Made by a program: the position numbers and the translations under genes
The notes under the pieces: model-generated
Told to the model about the DNA's origin: nothing
Database searches by the model: none
Seen by the model: the letters and a program-made list of their open reading frames with translations, nothing else
NCBI RefSeq assembly: GCF_004348545.1
Contig: NZ_SMKL01000047.1
Location: forward strand, 1-46,709
Direction of reading: 5' to 3'
DNA length: 46,709 nucleotides
Source: Jiangella ureilytica
GTDB taxonomy: Bacteria > Actinomycetota > Actinomycetes > Jiangellales > Jiangellaceae
Shown: piece by piece, positions 6,513 through 16,300 of the stretch
Layout of the letters: the number at the start of each line of letters is the position of its first letter
Position numbering within the stretch: position 1 is the stretch's first letter

Positions 6513-9307
6513 GGGAGTGCCCCGGACCCGGGCGACGGCGACACGGCGGCCGACACCACCGGACGCGGCTCGGGCAGGACCGAGCCGACCTGAAGGGGAT
6601 CGAGCAGGACGGGGTCGGCGTCGCCGGCGAGGTCGTGGAACCAGAGCCGGCCGCGCGTGGCGGGGAACGGCGGCCGGACGCCGAGGAAGGAGGTGGTGTC
6701 GATGAGGTCGCCGCCGGCGTCGGCGCGCAGCTGCAGCCGCTCGCCGTGCTGGCCCAGCTTGCGCCGGCGGTCGGGGGTGTCGAGCCAGATGAGGGGGAAC
6801 ACCGACTGCGCCGGCCCGGCGCCGCACAGCCAGCCGAACGGGTGCGGCTCGTCGGTGTACATGGGGGCCTCGGCCGAGCTGTACTGCAACCCCAGCACCG
6901 CGACGAACACCGGGCCGGGCAGCCCGCCCGCGACCGACGGCAGCTCGTCGAGCGCGTTCTCGCCCAGCACCACGGCGCGGTCGCCGAGCCAGTCGACCAC
7001 CTGGTCGAGCGAACGCCGTCCGGGAATGCGCTCGGGCAGCAGGTCGACGACGACGACACCGGCGTCGTCGCAGCCGGGCTGCAGCGCGAGACCGGCCAGG
7101 ACACCGCTCACCGCACTGACGGCATGGGCCTCGTCGCGGCCGGCGAGCAGCAGGCCGCGGCCGTCGCCGGCCCGAGCCGGCACGCCCACCAGCGGAGGCG
7201 ACACCCCGACCGGCGCCCCCACGTACATCGTCGGCAGCGGCGCCGACGACAGCACGGGCGCGACGTCGGCCACGTCGACCCCGCCGGTGCCGCGGCTGAC
7301 CCGGATGCGCGGGTCGGTGCCGTCGCGGGCGACGACGGTGTCGCGGATGCGGCGGCGGTCGTCGGCGTCGAGCAGGCCACCCTGGAACAGCTGGTCGGCG
7401 TCTTTGTCGCCACGGGCCTGGTTGAGGACGCCGGACCCGCGGCGGCCGGTGTCGAGGCGGTCGCGCACGGTGCGGTCGAACAGGATGCTCAGCTCGTCGG
7501 GCTTGCAGCGCAGCCCGACCCGCAGCTCGAGCTGGTCGAACACCGACGCCTTCTGCGCGGCCCGGCCGGAGCCGACGGAGTTGAGGCTCTGGGTGGCCAG
7601 CAGCACGTGGATGCCCTGGCTGCGGCCCTGCTTGACCAGGACGTCGAGGGTGTTCCAGGCGGCGTCCTCGGTGGGGCCGGCGAGCATGAGCTGGAACTCG
7701 TCGGCCACGAACAGCACGCGCGGCAGGACCCGCCCGGTGACCTCGCGGTACTGGGCGATGTTCTTGATCTCGCGGCCGGAGTCGGCGGAGGCCTGCTTGA
7801 ACAGCTGCTTGCGCTCGGCGTCGACGGCGGCGAGGTGGCGCAGCACCCCCAGTGCGAACGTGGCGTCGGCCTCGATGCCGACGGCGCGCACGTGCGGCAG
7901 CGCCGGCCGGCCGGGCCGGGGCGCGTACTCGGCGAACTCGACACCGGCCTTCATGTCGAGCAGGTAGAGCTCGAGCTCTTCGGGCGGGTAGCGGCGGACC
8001 AGGGCGTGGATGAACGCGTGCAGCAGAGTCGTCTTGCCCGACCCGGACGGCCCGACCACGATGCCGCCGATGGCCACGCCTTCGTCGTCGCCGACGGTCA
8101 GCTCGATGGGGGAGCCGTCGGCCGCCTGGCCCACGACGGCGCCGATGCGCGCCGCCGTCGTCCCCGTGGCCGCGGGTTCGGCGGCCAGCAGCTCGGACAG
8201 CACGACCGGACGGTTGACGCCGCTGCGGACCGCCGGCGCGAGGACCGTGGTGAGGAACCGGTGCTGGGCGGAGCCGGGCGGGTTGGGGCAGCGGAGCCGG
8301 GCGTTGTGCAGCAGCGCCGGCGGCGAGGACTCCCAGGTGGCGCCGCCCTCGTGGTCGACGTGGATGTGCTCGGCGTTCTCGAGGAGGTCGGCGATGGCCA
8401 CCCCTTGCGGCAGCTCTCGCCCGGCGTCGACGACGGCCACCACCGCGATGCCGCACCGGTTGCCCGTGCGCGCCAGCGACCAGAGCTGCTGGGCGTCGTC
8501 GGCGGTGAGGTGCGGGCCGAGCCCGGCCGCCAGCACGAGCGCGCACGGGATGCCCTGGGCGGTGCCCTCGTGCCAGCGGGTGACCAGCGAGTCGTCGTCG
8601 CCGAGCAGCACCTGGCTGTTGAGGCGGTGGACGTGCTCGCGCAGCGCCCGCAGCTCGGCCGAGACCTCGTCGTGCGTGGCGCGGACGCCGCCGGCCACCA
8701 GCGGCTCGGGCAGCCGGCTGAGGATGCCGAGGTTCTGTCCCAGGCCGCCGGGGTCGAGCAGGTGCAGCCGCAGCGAGCCGGGGAGTGCCGACGCGAGGGC
8801 GCGGGTGGCGAATGCCTGGGCGAGGTTGTGCGCAGGCGCCCGGCCGCCGGGCGCGTGGGTGATGACGACGTTGCCGCCCAGCGCGGGCAGGACGAAGGGC
8901 AGCTCGACGATGCTGCTGGGGGAGGCGAGCCCGAGCGTGGCCGCCCGCACCACCTGGGTGACGTCGACGGGCTGGTCGTAGGGCTCGGCCCAGAGCGCGG
9001 ACTCCCAGCCCTCGTGGGCGTAGCCGGGGCCGCGCGCGAGCAGTTCGGTGATGTCGAGGCGGACGCGGTCGGCCGCGGCGAGCAGAGAGGCGTGTGACCG
9101 GGCCTGACGGCGGCGGGACTCGCGGGCGATGGACTGCTGGTCCTCGGTGAGCCGGTGGCGTTCGCGCCGCGCGGCGGTGTCGGCGAGCGCTCGCAGGTGG
9201 AGCGCCGCGTCCTCGGTCGCCCGGACGGCGCCGGCCAGAGCGGCGGGGCCGTCGTCGTCGGGGTCCGGGCCACGGAGGAGACCGGGACGGAGGGCGGTGA
9301 CGCGCAT
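6509..9307 (-). CDS. EccC-like soluble ATPase with three tandem FtsK/SpoIIIE modules
   Basis: The 932-residue product starts at ATG 9307 with AGGAAGGG 8 bases upstream. Residues 1-100 are charged helix. Three FtsK-like modules follow. Module 1 keeps the fold signatures (LHLLDPGG, then ALREHVHRLNSQ, then a strand before GIAVVAVVDAG) but has no P-loop. Module 2 is canonical: Walker A GPSGSGKT around Lys425, Walker B LFVADEFQLML with Asp536-Glu537, and sensor strand IHVLLATQSLNS. Module 3 has a broken P-loop (LLLAGRDEAHA) and a strand VVVVDLLPE without a clear catalytic acid. Three tandem ATPase domains with only one intact is the plan of EccC/YukBA motors in type VII secretion, but the N-terminal TM region of EccC is missing. 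The two-TM protein encoded next may supply the anchor. DNA translocation or protein export are both possible. Confidence 0.85.
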   Translation of the reverse strand: MRVTALRPGLLRGPDPDDDGPAALAGAVRATEDAALHLRALADTAARRERHRLTEDQQSIARESRRRQARSHASLLAAADRVRLDITELLARGPGYAHEGWESALWAEPYDQPVDVTQVVRAATLGLASPSSIVELPFVLPALGGNVVITHAPGGRAPAHNLAQAFATRALASALPGSLRLHLLDPGGLGQNLGILSRLPEPLVAGGVRATHDEVSAELRALREHVHRLNSQVLLGDDDSLVTRWHEGTAQGIPCALVLAAGLGPHLTADDAQQLWSLARTGNRCGIAVVAVVDAGRELPQGVAIADLLENAEHIHVDHEGGATWESSPPALLHNARLRCPNPPGSAQHRFLTTVLAPAVRSGVNRPVVLSELLAAEPAATGTTAARIGAVVGQAADGSPIELTVGDDEGVAIGGIVVGPSGSGKTTLLHAFIHALVRRYPPEELELYLLDMKAGVEFAEYAPRPGRPALPHVRAVGIEADATFALGVLRHLAAVDAERKQLFKQASADSGREIKNIAQYREVTGRVLPRVLFVADEFQLMLAGPTEDAAWNTLDVLVKQGRSQGIHVLLATQSLNSVGSGRAAQKASVFDQLELRVGLRCKPDELSILFDRTVRDRLDTGRRGSGVLNQARGDKDADQLFQGGLLDADDRRRIRDTVVARDGTDPRIRVSRGTGGVDVADVAPVLSSAPLPTMYVGAPVGVSPPLVGVPARAGDGRGLLLAGRDEAHAVSAVSGVLAGLALQPGCDDAGVVVVDLLPERIPGRRSLDQVVDWLGDRAVVLGENALDELPSVAGGLPGPVFVAVLGLQYSSAEAPMYTDEPHPFGWLCGAGPAQSVFPLIWLDTPDRRRKLGQHGERLQLRADAGGDLIDTTSFLGVRPPFPATRGRLWFHDLAGDADPVLLDPLQVGSVLPEPRPVVSAAVSPSPGSGALP

Positions 9308-9450
9308 GCCTGCCCTTCCTGTCGAGGTGCCTGTCCCCTACGAAAGTGCGCGGGATGGCCGCTTTGTGACGGGAAGGAGCGGAGCTTCTGCGGAGGGCGT
9401 TCAGGGTCCGGCGACGACGGCGTCAGGGTCGAGGGCTCGGGCATGACGCG

Positions 9451-9478
9451 GCCGGCCGACTCCGGGGTGTCGGCCGGC
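9451..9478 (-). terminator. Hairpin terminator after the four-TM protein gene
   Basis: GCCGGCCGAC, an 8-base loop, then GTCGGCCGGC form a perfect 10-bp stem. It lies 34-61 bases beyond the stop of the minus-strand gene at 9512-10000 and before the start region of the EccC-like operon. There is no T-run, as is usual for actinobacterial intrinsic terminators. The other 140 or so bases of this gap show no gene. Confidence 0.6.
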
Positions 9479-9511
9479 GAGGGTGCTCCGGGTCATACGA
9501 ACGGGCGAGGA

Positions 9512-10000
9512 TCAGAGATGGTCGTCGTCGCCGTCATCGGGAACTCGGACGAATCGTTCGAGCATTTCCGCTTCGGTTTCCCATTCGGGATACTTGACCA
9601 AGATCGAACTGGTGACCATTCCGATGCCGAGGCCCACTCCGAACACCCAGAGGTCCGCTGAGAACCATCCGAGCAGAGCAATGGCGCCGGCGCCCGTCAG
9701 GGCACCCTGACCGACCACCGTCGCCCACCCCGCGACGTAGTCGTTGTCCCGGCGCCGGGCGATGAAGTCGACCCCGCCGCAGGCGAGGCCGATGACCGCG
9801 ACGGGAATGAAGGCCGCATGCAGGTCGGCGACGCCCGCCAGGTCGGCGAGCGTGGCCAGCGCGGCCAGGATGATCGCCACGATCGAGGCGATCATCGTGC
9901 CGATGCCGAGCAGCAACAGCTTGGTCTGCCGCACCGCCATCGAGGTGTAGGCCTCGACCGCGGCATTCTCGGCGTTCACCAAATCGTCTCTGTATTCCAT
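9512..10000 (-). CDS. Four-TM membrane protein of unknown function
   Basis: ATG 10000 has GAGAGGT 5 bases upstream and gives 162 residues; a GTG at 10006 in frame lacks a usable ribosome site. The N-terminal 25 residues are polar and helical (MEYRDDLVNAENAAVEAY), followed by four hydrophobic segments: near 28-47, 58-73, 89-107 and 111-130. The C-terminal tail is acidic (VPDDGDDDHL). A central RRRDNDY loop probably faces the cytoplasm. No family or enzyme motif is recognised. It sits alone between two terminator-like hairpins, so it appears to be a monocistronic unit between the ATPase cluster and the trx genes. Confidence 0.7.
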   Translation of the reverse strand: MEYRDDLVNAENAAVEAYTSMAVRQTKLLLLGIGTMIASIVAIILAALATLADLAGVADLHAAFIPVAVIGLACGGVDFIARRRDNDYVAGWATVVGQGALTGAGAIALLGWFSADLWVFGVGLGIGMVTSSILVKYPEWETEAEMLERFVRVPDDGDDDHL

Positions 10001-10130
10001 GTACACCTCTCGCCTGACGTCCCAGAGCCCCGGTCACTGACACGGTAGGTGTCCTAGCAAGGACTTCCGTGACGAGATGATCCGGGAGAACTGAGGACTC
10101 GGCAAACGGAGCGGCTCGTTTCTGCGGATA

Positions 10131-10145
10131 CGACATTCAATGTCG
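10131..10145. promoter_or_regulatory. 15-bp palindrome in the trxA / four-TM gene gap
   Basis: CGACATT-C-AATGTCG has perfect 7-base arms around one base, the shape of a dimeric repressor site. It lies 131-145 bases upstream of the four-TM gene start, in a locally AT-richer stretch. A second palindrome, CGTCCG-GT-CGGACG, is at 10240-10253. The 370-base gap 10007-10376 holds these, the trxA terminator and no convincing gene. Confidence 0.35.
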
Positions 10146-10290
10146 GTTTCGGTCTCCGGGGCAAGAGGTCCGGAGCAAACTAGTACGCGCTACAACGTCT
10201 TTTTACGGCGATTGTGACGGTTATGTCCGAATGATTTTTCGTCCGGTCGGACGATGGTGGCCGCCGATCGGCCGATGGGTGCACAGACGA

Positions 10291-10333
10291 CGGCGCCCGC
10301 CGGGCGGACACTGGAGTCCGCCGGCGGGCGCCG
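10291..10333 (-). terminator. trxA: Strong GC hairpin terminator after trxA
   Basis: An arm starting CGGCGCCCGCCGG pairs with its complement across a 6-base loop, giving about 18 paired bases with one bulged G. It begins 44 bases past the trxA stop. It marks the end of the NUDIX-to-trxA gene series. There is no uridine tract, as is common in actinobacteria. Confidence 0.75.
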
Positions 10334-10376
10334 GTGTGCGGTGCGTTGCGCGGGCCGTCTGGTCGCCGCGAAGGCG

Positions 10377-10700
10377 TCAGCCCACGTAGTCGGCGAGGTC
10401 GTTGAGGAGCGCGGCCTTCGGCTTGGCGCCGACGATCTGCTTCACGACCTGACCGCCCGAGTAGACGTTGAGGGCGGGGATCGAGGTGATGCGGTAGCTG
10501 GCGGCGATCTCGGGGTTCTCGTCGACGTTCAGCTTGACGATCTCGAGATTGTCCTGCGACTTGGCGATCTCCTCGAGCACCGGGGCGATCATGCGGCACG
10601 GCCCGCACCACTCGGCCCAGAAGTCGACGAGGACGGGCTTGTCGCTCTGGAGCACCTTCTCGTCGAAGTCGGCGCTGGTGACGTGCTGGATGTTGCCCAT
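10377..10700 (-). CDS. trxA: Thioredoxin
   Basis: This 107-residue thioredoxin has the active site WCGPC at residues 31-35, preceded by VLVDFWAE, and the conserved cis-Pro loop (ITSIPALNVY). It reduces protein disulfides in the cytoplasm and is itself reduced by the thioredoxin reductase encoded 49 bases upstream. The start ATG 10700 has AAGGAG 6 bases upstream. The size and motifs are fully typical. Its place behind sigM-rsmA-trxB matches the block in Streptomyces and mycobacteria. In M. tuberculosis sigM and the following genes respond to stress, but no SigM-type promoter was identified here. Confidence 0.97.
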   Translation of the reverse strand: MGNIQHVTSADFDEKVLQSDKPVLVDFWAEWCGPCRMIAPVLEEIAKSQDNLEIVKLNVDENPEIAASYRITSIPALNVYSGGQVVKQIVGAKPKAALLNDLADYVG

Positions 10701-10749
10701 GGAGGACTCCTTGATGGTGGGCGCTTCTGTGGTGACGGAGCTGGGGTCG

Positions 10750-11718
10750 TCAGGAGACGACGAGCTCGGGCTTGGTGGCGCGGGCGTCGTCGAGGTCGGC
10801 GAGGTACCGCTCGGCGTCGAGCGCGGCCTGGCAGCCGGTGCCGGCGGCCGTGACGGCCTGCCGGTAGGTGTGGTCGACGACGTCGCCGGCGGCGAACACG
10901 CCGGCGATCTCGGTGCGGGTGGACGGGGCGTCGACGAGGACGTAGCCCTCTTCGTCGAGGCGGACCTGGCCCTTGAACAGCTCGGAACGGGGGTCGTGGC
11001 CGATGGCGATGAACAGCCCGGTGACGGGCAGCTCACTCTCGGCGCCGGTGACGGTGTCGCGCAGCCGCAGCCCGCTGACCTTCTCGTCGCCCTGGACGTC
11101 GAGCACCTCGGTGTTCCACAGGAACTCGATCTTCTCGTTCGCGAACGCCCGCTCCTGCATGACCTTGGAGGCCCGGAGGGAGTCGCGGCGGTGGATGACG
11201 TAGACCTTGCGCGCGAACCGGGTGAGGAACGTGGCCTCCTCCATGGCGGAGTCGCCACCGCCCACCACGGCGATGTCCTGATCGCGGAAGAAGAACCCGT
11301 CGCAGGTGGCACACCACGACACACCGTGCCCGGACAGCCGCTTCTCGTTCGTCAGGCCGAGCTCGCGGTAGCCCGAGCCGGTGGCGATGATGACGGCGCG
11401 GGAGCGGTGGACGGTTCCCTCGCTGTCGGTGACGGACTTCACGTCGCCGGTGAGGTCGACCGCGATGGCGTCGCGGGTGAGGATCTCGGCGCCGAACCGC
11501 TCGGCCTGCGCGCGCATCTCGTCCATCAGTGCCGGGCCGATGATGCCGTCGCGGAAGCCGGGGTAGTTCTCGACCTCGGTGGTGTTCATGAGGGCACCAC
11601 CCCAGCTGACCTCGCCCTCGAGGAGCAGCGGCTCGAGCCGCGCCCGGGCAGCGTACACAGCGGCCGTGTACCCGGCCGGCCCGGAACCGATGATGATCAG
11701 GTCACGGATCTCTGTCAC
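10750..11718 (-). CDS. trxB: Thioredoxin-disulfide reductase
   Basis: This 322-residue flavoprotein transfers electrons from NADPH through FAD and a redox-active cysteine pair to thioredoxin. The FAD-binding [10 protein letters not shown] motif is at residues 11-20, the active-site CATC at 136-139, and the NADPH-binding [10 protein letters not shown] just after it. The later GVFAAGDV motif is the second FAD contact. The length is normal for bacterial low-Mr reductases. Translation starts at GTG 11718 with AGGAAGG 7 bases upstream. trxA lies 49 bases downstream, so the pair is probably one transcript. The anti-sigma gene ends 88 bases upstream. Confidence 0.97.
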   Translation of the reverse strand: MTEIRDLIIIGSGPAGYTAAVYAARARLEPLLLEGEVSWGGALMNTTEVENYPGFRDGIIGPALMDEMRAQAERFGAEILTRDAIAVDLTGDVKSVTDSEGTVHRSRAVIIATGSGYRELGLTNEKRLSGHGVSWCATCDGFFFRDQDIAVVGGGDSAMEEATFLTRFARKVYVIHRRDSLRASKVMQERAFANEKIEFLWNTEVLDVQGDEKVSGLRLRDTVTGAESELPVTGLFIAIGHDPRSELFKGQVRLDEEGYVLVDAPSTRTEIAGVFAAGDVVDHTYRQAVTAAGTGCQAALDAERYLADLDDARATKPELVVS

Positions 11719-11806
11719 GCCTGTACCTTCCTAGCGTCTGACGTTGGTTCATCTGCCCCAACGGATCCTAGGCGGTCGGCATTCCCGGCGGGGGTGTTGT
11801 GGCCCT

Positions 11807-12643
11807 TCACTCCGCCTTCGGGACCTGGACCTGCGGCTCGAGCGTGGCGGTCGAGTACGAGTGGCAGGTGTCGAGCAGCCATCCGTCGTAGGTGTCGGCG
11901 CCCTCGAGGACGATCAGCACACCGGCCTCGAACGTCTCGGCGCCGACGACGGGCTGCCCCAGCTCTTCGGACAGCTCCTCGCCGCAGCCAGGCCCGCCGG
12001 TGGGGCGCTCGCTGACGATGCTCGCGACCGCGGCCTGCAGCTCGGCTTCGTCGACGCCAGGCGGCGTGGCGAAATCGTCGCCGCCGCTGTACGTGGGCAC
12101 ATCATCGTCGTGGCCGTCCCCAGCGGTCACCGTCGGATCAGGCGCCCCACGCAGCGGGCCGACGCTGGTGGGCTCGTCAGACAGCGCGGAGCCGGCGGCG
12201 ACCTCGGCGCTGTCGCCGGCGCTACCGCTGTCGTCTCCGCCGCCGGTGCCGCCGCTGACGACGACGTAACCGGCCAGGCCGACGACGGCGACACTGGCGG
12301 CCGCCGCGAGGCCCTGGGGGAGCCGGCGCCGGAACCAGGCGACGGTGCCGCCCTCGGACCCGGACGCCCCCGCCGCGGCGGACGCGGCCGTCGCCGCACC
12401 GCCCGACGACCGCTCGGCGGCCAGCGCGTGCGAGATGCGGGCGGCGACGAACTCGGGGACGGGCAGCTCGGCCGGCAGGGCGCCCAGCGCGACCGTGACC
12501 TGGGCCAGCTCGTCGATGGCGGCCTGGCAGGTGAGGCACTGATCGACGTGGGCGCGGGCCTCGCGCGCCTGGGCGCCGTCGAGCACGCCTTCGGCCAGTT
12601 CGGCCAGTACGTGGGTAGGCGGATGGGCCTCGGTACCGCTCAC
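11807..12643 (-). CDS. rsmA: Zinc-binding anti-sigma factor of SigM
   Basis: The GTG start at 12643 overlaps the sigM stop (GTGA), the usual coupling of an ECF sigma gene to its regulator. The 278-residue product has an N-terminal ZAS-type anti-sigma domain with the HxxxCxxC motif (HVDQCLTC: His32, Cys36, Cys39). A linker and a single membrane segment near residues 112-132 follow (ASVAVVGLAGYVVVSG). An extracytoplasmic acidic domain ends with Cys-containing stretches (GGPGCGEEL, LLDTCHSYS). It should hold SigM at the membrane until a signal releases it. The outer domain is longer than in minimal anti-sigma factors and may sense the signal. The gene symbol follows the M. tuberculosis neighbour order. 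Confidence 0.9.
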   Translation of the reverse strand: MSGTEAHPPTHVLAELAEGVLDGAQAREARAHVDQCLTCQAAIDELAQVTVALGALPAELPVPEFVAARISHALAAERSSGGAATAASAAAGASGSEGGTVAWFRRRLPQGLAAAASVAVVGLAGYVVVSGGTGGGDDSGSAGDSAEVAAGSALSDEPTSVGPLRGAPDPTVTAGDGHDDDVPTYSGGDDFATPPGVDEAELQAAVASIVSERPTGGPGCGEELSEELGQPVVGAETFEAGVLIVLEGADTYDGWLLDTCHSYSTATLEPQVQVPKAE

Positions 12644-13305
12644 CGATGCTCACCTCCCGTTCCACGCGATGTCCCAAATGGGACGTCGCCACCGGGTGCT
12701 TGGTTCCCCGTGGCGTTGCCCGTGGTGCTCAGCCGGCCGGGGGCCAGCAGCGGGACCAGCTTGGCCCGGGCCCGTGCGCACCGGCTCTTGACGGTGCCGA
12801 CCGGGAGCCCCAGCATCTCGGCCGCCTCGGCGACCGGGTAGCCCTCGACGTCGACCAGGACCAGCGGGAGCCGCTGCTCGGCGGGGAGCGACGCGAGCGC
12901 CTGCTCGAGGTCGACGCGCAGGGCGGTGCGCTCGGCGGGGTCGGCGGACGGCTCGGTGGCCGGCGCGACGCCCGGGATCTCGGTGCCGTCGAAGGCGACC
13001 GGGTCGGCCGGGCGGGCCGCGGCGTGCCGGACGCGGTCGAGGCAGGCGTTGACGACGATGCGGTGCAGCCAGGTGGTGACGGCCGACTCGGACCGGAACG
13101 ACGCCGCCCGGCGGAACGCGTTGATCATGGCGTCCTGCAGGGCGTCGGCGGCGTCGTGGGGGTCGCCGAGGGTGCGCAGCGCGACCGCCCACATGCGGTC
13201 CTGATGCCGTGTGACCAGCTCGCCGAAGGCCTCGGGATCGCCGTCGACGTGCCGGCGCAGGAGCTCCTCGTCAGGCACCCGGGGACCGGGCGAGGGCTGC
13301 GTCAC
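12640..13305 (-). CDS. sigM: ECF RNA polymerase sigma factor SigM
   Basis: This is a 221-residue extracytoplasmic-function sigma factor. Region 2 spans roughly residues 12-85, with the DNA-melting helix around AMINAFRRAASFRSESAV. Region 4 is near 145-190, with the helix-turn-helix AEAAEMLGLPVGTVKSR. The start is GTG 13305, not the longer ORF start, because GGAGGT lies 8 bases upstream and the GTG overlaps the murJ stop (GTGA). The gene is coupled to rsmA downstream. In mycobacteria SigM controls late or surface-related genes; its regulon here is unknown. The Pro/Gly/Thr-rich C-terminal tail after region 4 is probably disordered. Confidence 0.93.
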   Translation of the reverse strand: MTQPSPGPRVPDEELLRRHVDGDPEAFGELVTRHQDRMWAVALRTLGDPHDAADALQDAMINAFRRAASFRSESAVTTWLHRIVVNACLDRVRHAAARPADPVAFDGTEIPGVAPATEPSADPAERTALRVDLEQALASLPAEQRLPLVLVDVEGYPVAEAAEMLGLPVGTVKSRCARARAKLVPLLAPGRLSTTGNATGNQAPGGDVPFGTSRGTGGEHR

Positions 13306-16300
13306 CCCAGTACCTCCGCTTCGGCTATACCGCCTCGGTAGTTGCCGTCGTCCAATCGCGGCAACTGAGTGAACCACACGAGGAGGTACCGCGTGCTCAC
13401 GGGCTCGTCGAGCGTGCGGGTGACATTCTGCTCGGCGTCCTGGACGGTGTCGACGGCGGTCCAGTCGTCGAGATCGCCGGGCGCCTGGGTGGCGTCCTCG
13501 GGGGCGACCCGCAGCTCGAACGTCACGCCCGCGTCTATCAGCGCCAGCCGGACCTCGCGCACGGCCACGACCTGCCCGAGGTCGAGGTAGACGCCGACGC
13601 CGTCCTTCTGGTCCTCGAGCGGGTCGAAGTAGTTGACGGTGTCCCAGACGGTCTCAGGGTCGCCGTCGATGATGTTCTCGGCGTCGCTCGGGTTCTCTTC
13701 GCCGTTGCCGAGGGGGTCGAAGTCGGTGACGCCGGCCAGCGCGACGGGGCTCGGCTCGGTCGCCGGGGTCTCCTCGGCCGGCGTGGTGCCGGTGGTGCCC
13801 GGCGCCGAGGTGGACGGGGTCTCGTCGTCGCCGGCGTCGTCGATGGCGCCGAGCAGCAGTTGCAGGCCCACCAGCGTGGCGCCGACCAGTAGCAGCATGG
13901 CGGCCATGACGCCCAGCAGCCGGGCCGTGCGGCCGGACTTGCGCCGCTCGCGCAGCTGCTCGACCCGGCTGGACGGCGGCGGGGTGCCGGGCTCGTCGAG
14001 CAGGGCCGGTGGCGCCGCGACCACCGCTTCGTCGGCCACCACCGCGCGGTGGTGGTTGCGCGAGCCGTTGGCCAGCTCCGTGGCGACCGCCAGCGGGGTG
14101 ACCAGCGGGGTCGCGTGGTGCCGGCGGGCGTGGCCGATGCTGCGGTCGGTGACGGCGTCGAGCAGCCTCGGCACGCCGGGCCGGACCTGCCGCGGCGACG
14201 CCAGCCGGCCGTCGATGAGCGGCGCCGGTGCCAGGCCGCCGGGCGTGCCGATGGGCCAGCGCGCCGTCAGCGCGGCGTAGAGGACGCAGCCGATGCCGAT
14301 GGCGTCGAGCTCGGCCGGGCTCGGGTGGGACGGGTCCGTCGGGGCGCACGGCGTTTGAGCCGCGCCGCGCAGCGCGTACTCGGTCTCGAGCCCGGCGATC
14401 TTTACCGAGCCATCGGCCGTGACGAAGACCAGCGTGGGGTCGAGGTGCCGGTGCGCCAGGCCCTGTGCGTGCGCCGTGGAGAGCGCCTCGGCGACCTCGC
14501 GTCCGACGGCGGCCGCCTGCTCCGGGTGGAACGCGCCGCCCGCCAGCAGCGCCGCCAGGCTCTGCCCGGGAGTCCACTCGCGCACGACGTAGGAGACCTC
14601 GTCGGTGCCGACGTCGAGGATGCGCAGGAAGCGGGGGTCGGAGACCGTGGACGAGACCCGGGCGGCCGTGGCGAAGCCGGGCGCGCGCGGGTCGTCGAGA
14701 GCGACCGCCTGCACGAACACGGCGCGCCGCAGGACGTCGTCGACCGCCTGCCAGGACTGTACGCCGTCGACGTCCTCGAGCAGCCGCTCGAACCGGTACC
14801 GCCCCGCCACCGTGCGCCGCTGCCCCCCGACGGGACCGCGGGGGGCGAACGGCCCCTCGGCCGTGGCGCCCGGCCGGGTGCCGGGCAGTGGCTGGACCAC
14901 GCGCGCGCCGTCGCGCCCGGCGTCGAGGCCGACGGCGGCGGCGCCGCCGACACCCGCGCGGTCGCGATACCCGCCGGCGTGGGTGTCGAAGAAGCTCGGC
15001 ACGCCGGGCAGGGTCTCGTCGAGGAAGAACTCCGACGTCATGTCGGGGTCGACCGGACGGCGGAAGATGCTGAGGGTGCCGGTCTCGACCGGGATGAGGT
15101 ACTCGGCGGTGTCCTCGAGCAGGTCACCGGGGTCGACGGCGGTGCCCGGCCGGCTGCCGCCGCGCAGGCGCGCCAGCACCATGGCGACGGCGCTGCGCAC
15201 CTCGTCCACGCGGAAGGCGTAGGCGAGGCCGACGAACGTGACGACGCCCACGGTCCCGCCGATGACCAGCTCGAGCATGCGCGCCAGCAGAGACGGCAGG
15301 GCGTCGCTGATGCCCAGTCCGGTCCAGCCCCGCCACACCAGCCAGGCCAGCGCGGCGGCGATGGCCGAGTGGATCAGCAGCCGGATGACGTGCTGGACGA
15401 GCCGGCCTCCGCCGAGCGTGCCGATGCGCTGCTGCAGGCGGACGGCGCCGACGGTGGCACCGACGAGGTAGGCGAGGCTGTAGCCGCCGGCCAGCGCCAT
15501 GGTGACGTACTGGTCGCCCGGCGCCGCGACGGCGACGGCGACCGCGCCGATCATGATGACGGCCGAGACCCAGATCTGCGTGTAGAACGGCGTCTTGGTG
15601 TCCTGCATGGCGTAGAAGCCGCGCAGCACCAGGTAGTGGACGGTGAACGCGACCAGCCCCGGCATCAGCACGATCAGCGTCAGCGCCAGCCGCCCGGTCT
15701 GCCCGCCGGCGGACCCGTAGTCGAAGATCATGGCGGTCAGCGGGAACGCCAGCGCCGCCATCAGGGCACCCAGCGGGATGATGATCGCCAGGCACATGCG
15801 CAGCGCCGAGACCAGCTTCTCGCGGACCTCCTCGAGGTGGCCGTCGGAGGCGAGGTCGGACAACCGTGGCAGCAGCGCCGTGGCCAGCGAGACCGTGATG
15901 ATGGAGTGCGGCACCATCATGATCAGCATGGCGTTGGCGTACACCGAATAGCCGGCGCCGGCGTCGCCCGCGTCGACGCTGCTGGCGCCCGATGCGACCT
16001 TCACCACGACCAGGTACGCGAGCTGGTTGACCACGACGAACGCGACGGTCCACAGGCCCAGCCGCACCGACTCGCCGAGCCCCTGGCCGCGCCAGTCGGT
16101 GCGGAACCGCAGCGAGAAGCCGGTCTTGCGCAGCACCGGGATGAGGATGACCGCCTGCGCCAGCACGCCGACCGTGGACCCGAGGCCCAGGAGCAGAGTC
16201 TGCGTGGTGGTGAACGGCTCGAACCCCTGGGTGCCGTAGGCGAAGAGGAAGACGCCGAACACCGCGATGGCGACGACGTTGTTGAGGATCGGCGACCACA

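Noticed and set aside
5214-8546. Single 1110-residue minus-strand protein
   Set aside because: The first two thirds are an out-of-frame shadow of the EccC-like gene; the real start is ATG 6512 at the ATGA overlap.
6635-9097. 820-residue plus-strand frame opposite the EccC-like gene
   Set aside because: The composition is that of an antisense shadow of high-GC coding DNA and the opposite strand has conserved Walker motifs.
9308-9511. Small plus-strand gene in the gap
   Set aside because: The ORF overlaps the EccC-like start region on the opposite strand, lacks a ribosome site and shows no recognisable sequence.
10240-10253. Intrinsic terminator for trxA
   Set aside because: The palindrome CGTCCG-GT-CGGACG has its T-run on the wrong side, and a stronger hairpin stands closer to trxA.
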